Origin: Calliopsis andreniformis
Taxonomy: Eukaryota > Arthropoda > Insecta > Hymenoptera > Andrenidae
Direction: 5' to 3'
Length of the DNA: 64,000 nucleotides
Assembly: GCF_051401765.1 (NCBI RefSeq)
Contig: NW_027480429.1
Location: forward strand, 11,164,157 to 11,228,156
Part shown: positions 24,949 through 37,700 of the stretch, one piece after another
How the letters are laid out: the number at the start of each line of letters is the position of its first letter
Position numbering within the stretch: position 1 is the stretch's first letter
Made by a program: the position numbers and the translations under genes
Notes under the pieces: model-generated
What the model saw: only the letters and a program-made list of their open reading frames with translations
The model's database searches: none
Told to the model about the DNA's origin: nothing

Positions 24949-26560
24949 GAATAGTTAGGGCCTAAGAAGTGAACGCCAGAAGCATAAAATGCAATAAAAA
25001 TACAACAGCCTTTCCATCCTATAACAGGAATAATTGCAACCCGTGTGAAAGTGATGGTCATTTCTACGTTCCAGGCAACCTAGGCTTCCCTCTAGGGCGT
25101 TGCTCCGCCAGATCGAATTGTTAGGGCCAAAGAAGTCAACGCCCGAAGCATAAAATACAAAATAAATAGAACAGTTTTTCCATCGTATAAAAGGAATAAT
25201 TGCAAACAGTGTGAAAGTAATGGTCATTTCTACGTTCCGGGCAACCTAGGCTTCACTCTAGGGCGTTGCTCCACCAGATGAAACAGGTAGGGCCTTAGAA
25301 GTCAACGCCCGAAGCATAAAATACAAAATAAATAGAACAGTTTTTCCATTGTATAAAACGAATAATTGCTACCAGTGTAAAAGTTATGGTCATTTCTGCT
25401 TTCCGGGCAACCTAGGGTTCACCCTAGGGCGTTGTTCCACCAGATGGAATAGTTAGGGCCTAAGAAGTCAACGCCAGAACCATAAAATACGATATAACTA
25501 CAACAGCTTTTCCATCGTATAAAACAAATAATAGCAACCAGTTTGATAGTGATGGTCATTTCTACGTACCGGGCAACCTAGGCTTCACTCTAGGGCGTTG
25601 CTCCACCAGATCGAATAGTTATGGCCTTAGAAGTCAACGCCCGAAGCATAAAGTATAAAATAAATAGAACAGTTTTTCCATCGTATAAAACGAATAATTG
25701 CTACCAGTGTGAAAGTTATGGTCATTTCTACTTTCCGGGCAACCTAGATTTCACCCTAGGGCGTTGTTCCACCAGATGGAATAGTTAGGGCCTAAGAAGT
25801 CAACGCCAGAAGCATAAAATACGATATAAATACAACAGCTTTTCCATCGTATGAAACAAATAATTGCAACCAGTGTGAAAGTTATGGTCATTTCTACGTT
25901 CCGGGCAACCTATTCTTCCCCCTAAGGCGTTGCACCAACAGATTGCATAGTTAGGGCCTCAGAAGACAATGCCCGAAGCATAAAATGCAATAAAAATACA
26001 ACAGTTTTTCCATCGTATAACAGGATCAATTGCAACCAGTTTGAAAGTGATGGTCATTTCTACGTTCCGGGCAACCTAGGCTTCACTCTGGTGCGTTGCT
26101 CCACTAGATCGAATAGCTAGGGCCTTAGAAGTCAACGCCAGAAGCACAAAATACGATATAAATACAACAGCTTTTCCATCCTATAACAGGAATAATTGCA
26201 ACCCGTGTGAGAGTGATGGTCATTTCTACGTTCCGGGCAACCTAGGCTTCACCTAGGGCGTTGTTCCACCAGATCGTATAGTTAGGGACTAACAAGTGAA
26301 CGCCAGAAGCATAAAATACAATATAAATACAACAGTTTTTCCATCGTATAAATCGAATAATTGCAACCAGTGTGAAAGTAATGGTCTTTTCTACGTTCCG
26401 GGCAGCCTAGGATTCACTCTAAGGCGTTGCTCCACTAGATCGAATAGCTAGGGCCTTAGAAGTCAACGCCAGAAGCTTAAAATACGATATAGATACAACA
26501 GCTTTTCCATCTTATAAAAGGAATAATTGCAAACAGTGTGAAAGTAATGGTCATTTCTAC
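24949..26560. repeat. Nested duplication in B, 30-monomer spacing, right member
   Basis: Ends abruptly at 26,560, where tttctac continues into attccgggcatcctagac instead of gttccgggcaacctagg. This is the switch from the A-like half of B to its more diverse half. The B2 pair is 36,559-38,170 and 41,538-43,149. Confidence 0.85.
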
Positions 26561-29500
26561 ATTCCGGGCATCCTAGACTTAACTCTGAGGCATTGCTCCA
26601 CCAGATCGAATAGTTAGGGCCTAAGAACTCAACGCCAGAAGCATAAAATGCAATATAAATACAACAGTTTTTCCATCGTATAAAACGAATAATTGCGACC
26701 TGTGTGAAGGTTATGGTCATATCTACGTTCCGGGCAACCTAGGCTTCACTGTAGGGCGTTGCTCCACCAGATCGAATAGTTAGGGCCTAAGAAGTGAACG
26801 CCACAAGCATAAAATGCAATAAAGATACAACAGCCTTTCCACCCTATAACAGGAATAATTGCAACCCGTGTGAAAGTGATGGTCATTTCTACGTTCCAGG
26901 CAACCTAGGCTTCACTCTAGGGCGTTGCTCCACCAGATGAAACAGTTAGGGCCTTAGAAGTCAACGCCCGAAGCATAAAATACAAAATAAATAGAACAGT
27001 TTTTCCATTGTATAAAACGAATAATTGCTACCAGTGTAAAAGTTATGGTCATTTCTGCTTTCCGGGCAACCTAGGGTTCACCCTAGGGCGCTGTTCCACC
27101 AGATGGAATAGTTAGGGCCTAAGAAGTCAACGCCAGAACCATAAAATACGATATAAATACAACAGCTTTTCCATCGTATAAAACAAATAATTGCTACCAG
27201 TGTGAAAGTTATGGTCATTTCTACTTTCCGGGCAACCTAGATTTCACCCTAGGGCGTTGTTCCACCAGATGGAATAGTTAGGGCCTAAGAAGTGAACGCC
27301 AGAAGCATAAAATACAATATAAATACAACAGCCTTTCCATCGTATAAATGGAATAATTGCACACAGTGTGAAAGTAATGGTCATTTCTACGTTCCGGGCA
27401 ACCTAGGCTTCACTCTAGGGCGTTGCTCCACCAGATCAAACAGTTAAGGCCTTAGAAGTCAACGCCCGAAGCATAAAATACAAAACAAATAGAACAGTTT
27501 TTCCATTGTTTAAAACGAATAATTGCTACCAGTGTAAAAGTTATGGTCATTCCTACGTTCCGGGCAACCTATTCTTCCCCCTAAGGCGTTGCACCAACAG
27601 ATTGCATAGTTAGGGCCTCAGAAGACAATGCCCGAAGCATAAAATGCAATAAAAATACAACAGTTTTTCCATCGTATAACAGGATCAATTGCAACCAGTT
27701 TGAAAGTGATGGTCATTTCTACGTTCCGGGCAACCTAGGCTTCACTCTGGTGCGTTGCTCCACTAGATCGAATAGCTAGGGCCTTAGAAGTCAACGCCAG
27801 AAGCACAAAATACGATATAAATACAACAGCTTTTCCATCCTATAACAGGAATAATTGCAACCCGTGTGAGAGTGATGGTCATTTCTACGTACCGGGCAAC
27901 CTAGGCTTCACTGTAGGGCGTTGATCCACTAGATCTAATAGTTAGTGCCTTAGAAGTCAACGCTAGATGCATAAAATACAATATAAATACAACAGTTTTT
28001 CCATCGTATAAAACGAATAGTTGCAACCAGTATGAAAGTTAACGTCATTTCTACTTTTCCGGCAACCTAGACTTCACCCTAGGGCGTTGCTCCAACAGAT
28101 TGAATAGTTAGGGCCTAAGAAGTCAACGCCAGAAGCATAAAATACGATATAAATCCAACAGCTTTTCCATCGTATAAAACGAATAATTGCAACCTGTGTG
28201 AAAGTTATGGTCATTTCTATGTTCCGGGCAACCTAGGCTTCACCCTACGGCGTTGCTCCAACAGGTTGAATAGTTAGGGCCTTAGAAGTCAACGCCCGAA
28301 GCATAAATGGCAATAAAAATACAACAGTTTTTCCATCGTATAACAGGATTAATTGCAACCAGTTTGAAAGTGATGGCCAATTCTACGTTCCGGGCAACCT
28401 AGGCTTCACTCTAGGGCGTTGCTCCACCAGATCGAATAGTTAGGTCCTTAGAAGTCAACGCCAGAAGCATAAAATACGATATAAATACAACAGCTTTTCG
28501 ATCGTATAAAAGGAATAATTGCAAACAGTGTGAAAGTTATGGTCGTTTCTACGTTCCGGGCAACCTAGGCTTCACCCTAGGGCGTTGTTCCACCAGATCG
28601 AATAGTTAGGGCCTAAGAAGTGAACGCCAGAAGCATAAAATACGATATAAATACAACAGTTTTACCATCGTATAACAGGAATAATTGCAACCAGTGTGAA
28701 AGTGATGGTCATTTCTACGATCCGGGTAACCCAGGTTTCACTCTAGGGCGTTACTCCGCCACATCGAATAGCTACGGCCGTAGAAGTCAACGCCTGAAGC
28801 ATAAAATGCAATAAAAATACAACAGTTTTCTCATCGTATAACAGGAATAATAGCAGCAAGCGTGAAGGTAATGGTCATTTCTACGTTCCCGGCATCCTAG
28901 GCATCGCTCTTGGGCGTTGCTCCACCAGATCGGATAGTTAGGGCCTTAGAAGACCACGCCAGAAGCATAAAATGCAATATAAATACAACAGTTGTTCCAT
29001 CGCATAACAGGAATAATTGCAACCAGTGTGAAAGATATGGTCATAACTACGTTCCGGGCAACCTAGGCTTCACTCTTGGACGTTGCCCCACCAGATCGAA
29101 TAGCTAGGACCTTAGAATTCAAATACAGAAGCAGAAAATACAATAAAAATGCAACAGTTCTTCAATCGTATAGCATGAATAATTGCAACCAGTGTGAAAG
29201 TAACGATCATTTCGACGTTTCGGGCATCCTAGACTTAACTCTGAGGCATTGCTCCACCAGGTCGAAGTGTTAGGGCCTTGGAATTCAACGCCAGAAGCAT
29301 AAACTACAAATTAAATGCAACAGTCTTTCAATCGTATAAAACGAATAATTGCAACCTGTGTGAAGGTTGTGGTCATATCTATGTTCCTGACAAACTAGGC
29401 TTCACTGTAGGGTGTTGCTCCACCAGATCGAATAGGTAGGGCCATAGAAGTCAACGCCCGAGCATAAAATACGGTAAATATACAAGAGTTTTTCCATCGT

Positions 29501-30228
29501 ATAACAGGAATAATTGCAACCATTGTGAAAGTGATGGTCATTTCTACGTACCGGGCAGCCTAGGCTTCACTCTAGGGCGTTGTACCACCAGATCGAATAG
29601 TTAGGGCTTTAGAAGTCAACGCCAGAAGCATAAAATACAAAATAAATAGAACAGTTCTTCCATGTATAAAACGAATAATTGCTACCAGTGTGAAAGTTAT
29701 GGTCATTTCTACGTTCCGGGCAACCTGGGCTTCACCCTAGTGCGTTGTTCCACCAGATGGAATAGTTAGGGCCTAAGAGGTCAACGCCAGAAGTATAAAA
29801 TACGATATAAATACAACAGCTTTTCCATCATATAAAACGAATAATGGTACCCAGTGTGAAAGTTATGGTCATTTCTACGTTCCGGGCAACCTAGGCTTCA
29901 CTCTAGGACGTTGCTCCAACAGATCGAATAGTTAGGGCCTAAGAAGACAATGCCAGAAGCATAAAGTACAATAAAGATGCAACAGTTTTTCCATCGTATA
30001 ACAGGAATAATTGCAACCAGTGTAAATGTAATGGTCATTTGTACGTTCCGGGCAACCTAGGCTTCACTCTAGGGCGTTGCTCCAACAGATCGAATAGTTA
30101 GTGCCTTAGAAGTCAACGCCCGAAGCATAAAATACAAAATAAATAGAACAGATTTTCCATGTATAAAACGAATAATTGCTTCCAGTGTGAAAGAGTTGGT
30201 CATTTCTACGTTCCGGGCAACCTAGGCT
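26561..30228. repeat. Diverse monomer stretch in B1
   Basis: About 22 monomers found only in B1 and, at plus 16,589, in B2 (43,150-46,817). Positions 27,571-27,890 echo 25,912-26,231 at offset 1,659 (ten monomers minus 1). Others are private, e.g. acgatccgggtaacccagg (28,717), actcttgggcgttg (28,905), the 165-bp monomer with cccgagcat (29,455), and gaaagagttggtc (30,189). Confidence 0.8.
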
Positions 30229-30682
30229 TTACCCTAGGGCGTTGCTCCACCAGATGGAATAGTTAGGGCCTAAGAAGTCAACGCCAGCAGCATAAAATAC
30301 GATATAAATACAACAGCTTTTCCATCGTATAATACGAATAATTGCAACCAGTGTGAAGGTTATGGTCATTTCTACGTTCCGGGCAACATAGGCTTCACTC
30401 TTGGACGTTGCCCCACGAGATCGAGTAGCTCGGACCTTAGAAGTCAGCGCCAGAAGCATAAAATACAATAAAAATACAACAGGTCTTCCATCGTATAGCA
30501 TGAATAATTGCAACCCGTGTGAAAGTAACGATCATTTCGACGTTTCGGGCATCCTAGACTTAACTCTGAGGCACTGCTCCACCAGGTCGAAGTGTTAGGG
30601 CCTTGGAATTCAACGCCAGAAGCATAAACTACAAAATAAATACAACAGTCTTTCAATCGTATAAAACGAATAATTGCAACCT

Positions 30683-31384
30683 GTGTGAAGGTTATGGTCA
30701 TATCTACGTTCCGGACAAACTAGGCTTCACTGTAGGGTGTTGCTCCACCAGATCGAATAGGTGGGGCCATAGAAGTCAACGCCCGATGCATAAAATACAA
30801 AATAAATAGAACAGCTGTTCCACGTATAAAATGAATAATGGTTTCCAGTGTGAAAATTATGGTCATTTCTACGTTCCGGGCAACCGCGGCTTCACTCTAG
30901 GCCGTTGCTCCACCAGATCGAATAGTTAGGGCCTTAGAAGTCAACGGCAGAAGAATAAAATGCAATATAAGTAGAACAGTTTTTCCATCGTATAAAACGA
31001 ATAATTGCATACATTGTGAAAGTAATGGTCATTTCTCACGTTCCAGGCAACCTAGGCGTCACTCTAGGGCGTTGCTCCACCACATCGCATAGCTACGATC
31101 TTAGAAGTCAACGCCTGAAGCAAAAAATGCAATAAAAATACAACAGTTTTTTCATCTTATAACAGGAATAATTGCAACAAGCGTGAAGGTAATGATCATT
31201 TCTACGTTCCGGGCATCGCAGGCTTCACTCTAGGGCGTTGTTCCACCAGATCGAATAGTTAGGGCCTAAGAAGTCAACGCCAGAATAATAAAATGCAATA
31301 TAAGTACAACAGTTTTTCCATTGTATAAAATGAATAATTGCATACATTGTGAAAGTAATGGTCATTTCTACGTTCCGGGCAACG
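30683..31384. repeat. Nested duplication in right half of B, left member
   Basis: About 700 bp (four monomers) repeated at 32,010-32,710, eight monomers away (offset 1,327, then 1,326 after an extra c in tttctcacg at about 31,036). It carries unusual variants shared by both members: gacaaactagg, aggtggggcc, aaccgcggc and gcatcgcagg. The +1 c lets the members be told apart and is inherited in B2 (47,625) and C (52,929; 57,739). Confidence 0.85.
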
Positions 31385-32009
31385 TAGGCTTAACTCTGAG
31401 GCGTTGCTCCACCAAATCGAAGAGATAAGGCCTTAGAAGTCAACGCCAGAAGCATAAAATACAATATAAATACAACAGCTTTGTCATCGTATAAAATGAA
31501 TTATTGCAAACAGTGTGAAGGTAATGGTCATTTCTACGTTCCGAGCAACCTAGGCTTCACTGTAGAGTGTTGCTCCGCCAGATCGAATAGGTAGGGCCTT
31601 AGAAGTCAACGCCAGAAGCATAAAACACAAAATAAATAGAACAGTTTTTCTATGTATAAAACGAATAATTGCTACCAGTGTGAAAGTTATGGTCATTTCC
31701 ACGTTCCGGGCAACCTAGGCTTCACTCTAGGACGTTGCTCCACCAGATCGAATAGTTGGGGCCTAAGAATTCAACGGCAGAAGCATAAAATACAATAAAG
31801 ATGCAACAGCTTTTCCATCGTATAACAGGAATAATTGCAACCAGCGTGAAGGTAATGGTCATTTCTACGTTCCGGGCAACCTAGGCTTCACCCTAGGGCG
31901 TTGCTCCACCAGATGGAATAGTTAGGGCCTAAGAAGTCAACGCCAGCAGCATAAAATACGATATAAATACAACAGCTTTTCCATCGTATAAAACGAATAA
32001 TTGCAACCA

Positions 32010-32710
32010 GTGTGAAGGTTATGGTCATATCTACGTTCCGGACAAACTAGGCTTCACTGTAGGGTGTTGCTCCACCAGATCGAATAGGTGGGGCCATAGA
32101 AGTCAACGCCCGATGCATAAAATACAAAATAAATAGAACAGCTGTTCCACGTATAAAATGAATAATGGTTTCCAGTGTGAAAATTATGGTCATTTCTACG
32201 TTCCGGGCAACCGCGGCTTCACTCTAGGCCGTTGCTCCACCAGATCGAATAGTTAGGGCCTTAGAAGTCAACGGCAGAAGAATAAAATGCAATATAAGTA
32301 GAACAGTTTTTCCATCGTATAAAATGAATAATTGCATACATTGTGAAAGTAATGGTCATTTCTACGTTCCAGGCAACCTAGGCGTCACTCTAGGGCGTTG
32401 CTCCACCACATCGAATAGCTACGATCTTAGAAGACAACGCCTGAAGCAAAAAATGCAATAAAAATACAACAGTTTTTTCATCTTATAACAGGAATAATTG
32501 CAACAAGCGTGAAGGTAATGATCATTTCTACGTTCCTGGCATCGCAGGCTTCACTCTAGGGCGTTGTTCCACCAGATCGAATAGTTAGGGCCTAAGAAGT
32601 CAACGCCAGAATAATAAAATGCAATATAAGTACAACAGTTTTTCCATTGTATAAAATGAATAATTGCATACATTGTGAAAGTAATGGTCATTTCTACGTT
32701 CCGGGCAACC
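32010..32710. repeat. Nested duplication in right half of B, right member
   Basis: Lacks the extra c of the left member. Immediately to the right, 32,713 onward repeats 32,381 onward at offset 332, a further two-monomer duplication (gctacggacttag versus gctacgatcttag). That extra pair is missing from C. Confidence 0.8.
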
Positions 32711-34741
32711 TAGGCGTCACTCTAGGGCGTTGCTCCACCACATCGAATAGCTACGGACTTAGAAGTCAACGCCTAAAGGAAAAAATGCAATAAAAATACA
32801 ACAGTTTTTTCATCGTATAACAGGAATAATTGCAACAAGCGTGAAGGTAATGATCATTTCTACGTTCCGGGCATCGCAGGCTTCTCTCTAGGGCGTTGTT
32901 CCACCAGATCGAATAGTTAGGGCCTAAGAAGTCAACGCCAGAAGCATAAAATGCAATATAAATATAACAGTTTTTTCATCGTATAAAACGAATAATAGCA
33001 ACCAGTGTGAAGTTATGGTCATTTCTACGTTCCGGGCAACCTATGCTTCACTCGAGGTCGTTGCTCCGCCAGATCTGATAGGTAGGGCCTTAGAAGTCAA
33101 CGCCAGAAGCATAAAATACAAAATAAATAGAACAGTTTTTCCATTTATAAAACGAATAATAGCTACCAGTGTGAAAGTTATGGTCATTTCTACGTTCCGG
33201 GCAACCTAGGCTTCACTCCAGGGCGTTGTTCCACCAGATCGAATGGTTAGGGCCTAAGAAGTCAACGCCAGAAGCATAAAACACAATAAAGATGCAACAG
33301 TTTTTCCATCGTATAACAGGAATAATTGCAACCAGTGTGAAGGTAATGGTATGTTCTACGTTCCGGGCAAGCTACTCTTCACTCTAGTGCGGTGCTCCAC
33401 GAGGTTAAATAGTTAGGGCCTAAGAAGTCAACGCCAGAAGCATAAAATACAATATAAATACAACAGCCTTTCCATCGTATATAATGTATATTAGCAAACA
33501 GTGCGAAAGTAATGGTCATTTCTACGTTCCTGGCAGCCTAGGCTTCACTCTAGAGCGTTGTTCCACCAGATCGAATAGTTAGGGCCTAAGAAGTCAACGC
33601 CAGAAGAATAAAATGCAATATAAGTACAACAGATTACCATCGTATAAAATGAATAACTGCAAACATTGTGAAAGTAATGGTCATTTCTACGTGCCGGGCA
33701 ACCTAGGCGTCACTCTACGGCGTTGCTCCACCACAGCTAAAAGCTACAGCCTTAGAACCTAACGCCCGAAGCATAAAATACAATAAAAATGCAACTGATT
33801 TTCCATCGTATAGCATGAATAACTGCAACCAGTGCGAAAGTAATGACCATTTCGACGTTTCGGGCATCCTAGGCTTAACTCTGAGGCGTTGCTCCACCAA
33901 ATCGAAGAGATAAGGCCTTAGAAGTCAACGCCAGAGGCATAAAATACAATATAAATACAACAGCTTTGCCATCGTATAAAATGAATTATTGCAAACAGTG
34001 TGAAGGTAATGGTCATTTCTACGTTCCGAGCAACCTAGGCTTCACTGTAGGGTGTTGCTCCGCCAGATCAAATAGGTAGGGCCTTAGAAGTCAACGCCAG
34101 AAGCATAAAATACAAAATAAATAGAACAGTTTTTCCATGTATAAAACGAATAATTGCTACCAGTGTGAAAGTTATGGTCATTTCAACGTTCCGGGCAACC
34201 TAGGCTTCACTCTAGGACGTTGCTCCACCAGATCGAATAGTTAAGGCCTTAGAAGTCAACGCCCGAAGCATAACATACAAAATAAATAGAACAGTTGTTC
34301 CATTGTATAAAACGAATAACTGCAACCAGTTTGATAGTGATGGTCATTTCTACGTACCGGGCAACCTAGGCTTCACTCTAGGGCGTTGCTCCACCAGATC
34401 GTATAGTTAGGGCCTTAGAAGTCAACGCCCGAAGCAAAAAATACAAAATAAATAAAACAGTTTTTCCATTGTATAAAACGAATAATTGCTACCAGTGTGA
34501 AAGTTATGGTCATTTCTACGTTCCGCGCAACCTGGGCTTTACCCTAGGGCGTTGCTCCACGAGATGGAATAGCTAGGGACTTAGAATTCAACGCCATAAG
34601 AATAAAATACAATATAAGTACAACAGTTTTTCCATCGTATAAAATGAATACTTGCAACCAGTGTGCAAGTTATGGTCATTTCTACATTCCGGCCAACCTA
34701 GGCTTCACTCTAGGACGTTGCTCCACCACATCGAATAGTTA

Positions 34742-37700
34742 TGGCCTTAGAAGTCAACGCCCGAAGCATAAAGTATAAAATAAATAGAACAGTTTTTCCA
34801 TCGTATAAAACGAATAATTGCTACCAGTGTGAAAGTTATGGTCATTTCTACTTTCCGGGCAACCTAGATTTCACCCTAGGGCGTTGTTCCACAAGATCGA
34901 ATAGTTAGGGCCTAAGAGGTGAACGCCAGAAGCATAAAATGCAATAAAAATACAACAGTCTTTCCATCCTATAACAGGAATAATTGCAATCCGTGTGAAA
35001 GTGATGGTCATTTGTACGTTCCAGGCAACCTAGGCTTCACTCTAGGGCGGTGCTCCACCATATCGAATAGCTACGGCCTTAGAAGCCTACGCCTGAAGCA
35101 TAAAATACAATAAAAATACAACGGTCTTTTCATCGTATAACAGGAATAATTGCAACAAGCGTGAAAGTAATGATCATTTCTGCGTTTCGGGCATCCTAGA
35201 CTTAACTCTGAGGCATTGCTCCACCAGATCGAATAGTTAGGGCCTAAGAACTCAACGCCAGAAGCATAAAATACAATATAAATACAACAGTTTTTCCATT
35301 GTATAAAACGAATAATTGCTACCAGTGTAAAAGTTATGGTCATTTCTACGTTCCGGGCAACCTAGGCTTCACCCTAGGGTGTTGTTCCACCAGGTCGAAT
35401 AGTTAGGGCCTAAGAAGTGAACGCCAGAAGCATAAAATACAATAGAAATACAACAGTTTTTCCATCGTATAAAACGAATAATTGCGACCATTATGAAACT
35501 TATGGTGATTTCTACGTTCCGGGCAACCTAGGCTTCACCCTAGGGCGTTGTTCCACCAGATCGAATAGTTAGGGCCTAAGAAGTGAACGCGAGAAGCATA
35601 AAATGCAATAAAAATACAACAGCCTTTCCATCCTATAACAGGAATAATTGCAACCCGTGTGAAAGTGATGGTCATTTCTACGTTCCAGGCAACCTAGGCT
35701 TCCCTCTAGGGCGTTGCTCCACCAGATCGAATTGTTAGGGCCAAAGAAGTCAACGCCCGAAGCATAAAATACAAAATAAATAGAACAGTTTTTCCATCGT
35801 ATAAAAGGAATAATTGCAAACAGTGTGAATGTAATGGTCATTTCTACGTTCCGGGCAACCTAGGCTTCACTCTAGGGCGTTGCTCCACCAGATGAAACAG
35901 GTAGGGCCTTAGAAGTCAACGCCCGAAGCATAAAATACAAAATAAATAGAACAGTTTTTCCATTGTATAAAACGAATAATTGCTACCAGTGTAATAGTTA
36001 TGGTCATTTCTGCTTTCCGGGCAACCTAGGGTTCACCCTAGGGCGTTGTTCCACCAGATGGAATAGTTAGGGCCTAAGAAGTCAACGCCAGAAGCATAAA
36101 ATACGATATAAATACAACAGCATTTCCATCGTATGAAACGAATAATTGCAACCAGTGTGAAAGTTATGGACACTTCTACGTTCCGTGCAACCTAGGCTTC
36201 CCCCTAAGGCGTTGCACCAACAGATTGCATAGTTAGGGCCTTAGAAGACAATGCCCGAAGCATAAAGGGCAATAAAAATACAACAGTTTTTCCATCGTAT
36301 AACAGGATTAATTGCAACCAGTTTGAAAGTGATGGTCATTTCTACGTTCCGGGCAACCTAGGCTTCACTCTAGGGCGTTGCTCCACCAGATCGTATAGCT
36401 AGGGCATTAGAAGTCCACGCCTGAAGCATTAAATACAAAATAAATGGAACAGTTTTTCCATTGTATAAAACGAATAATTGCTACCAGTGTGAAAGTTATG
36501 GTCAGTTCTACGTTCCGCGCAACCTGGGCTTTACTCTAGGGCGTTGTTCCACCAGATGGAATAGTTAGGGCCTAAGAAGTGAACGCCAGAAGCATAAAAT
36601 GCAATAAAAATACAACAGCCTTTCCATCCTATAACAGGAATAATTGCAACCCGTGTGAAAGTGATGGTCATTTCTACGTTCCAGGCAACCTAGGCTTCCC
36701 TCTAGGGCGTTGCTCCACCAGATCGAATTGTTAGGGCCAAAGAAGTCAACGCCCGAAGCATAAAATACAAAATAAATAGAACAGTTTTTGCATCGTATAA
36801 AAGGAATAATTGCAAACAGTGTGAAAGTAATGGTCATTTCTACGTTCCGGGCAACCTAGGCTTCACTCTAGGGCGTTGCTCCACCAGATGAAACAGGTAG
36901 GGCCTTAGAAGTCAACGCCCGAAGCATAAAATACAAAATAAATAGAACAGTTTTTCCATTGTATAAAACGAATAATTGCTACCAGTGTAAAAGTTATGGT
37001 CATTTCTGCTTTCTCGGCAACCTAGGGTTCACCCTAGGGCGTTGTTCCACCAGATGGAATAGTTAGGGCCTAAGAAGTCAACGCCAGAACCATAAAATAC
37101 GATATAACTACAACAGCTTTTCCATCGTATAAAACAAATAATAGCAACCAGTTTGATAGTGATGGTCATTTCTACGTACCGGGCAACCTAGGCTTCACTC
37201 TAGGGCGTTGCTCCACCAGATCGAATAGTTATGGCCTTAGAAGTCAACGCCCGAAGCATAAAGTATAAAATAAATAGAACAGTTTTTCCATCGTATAAAA
37301 CGAATAATTGCTACCAGTGTGAAAGTTATGGTCATTTCTACTTTCCGGGCAACCTAGATTTCACCCTAGGGCGTTGTTCCACCAGATGGAATAGTTAGGG
37401 CCTAAGAAGTCAACGCCAGAAGCATAAAATACGATATAAATACAACAGCTTTTCCATCGTATGAAACAAATAATTGCAACCAGTGTGAAAGTTATGGTCA
37501 TTTCTACGTTCCGGGCAACCTGTTCTTCCCCCTAAGGCGTTGCACCAACAGATTGCATAGTTAGGGCCTCAGAAGACAATGCCCGAAGCATAAAATGCAA
37601 TAAAAATCCAACAGTTTTTCCATCGTATAACAGGATCTATTGCAACCAGTTTGAAAGTGATGGTCATTTCTACGTTCCGGGCAACCTAGGCTTCACTCTG

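Larger units (their letters stand above)
18153..34741. repeat. Higher-order repeat B, copy 1 (about 100 monomers)
   Basis: First copy of a 16,589-bp unit, equal to 100 x 166 minus 11 because several monomers are 165 bp. Landmarks recur at an offset of exactly 16,589: 18,330 to 34,919, 21,815 to 38,404, 26,463 to 43,052, 28,620 to 45,209, and 33,715 to 50,304. The left part (to about 26,560) is built from A-like monomers with nested duplications. The right part (26,561-34,741) is a more diverse set with many 1-bp indels. Homology to copy 2 begins at 18,140/34,729. Confidence 0.93.
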
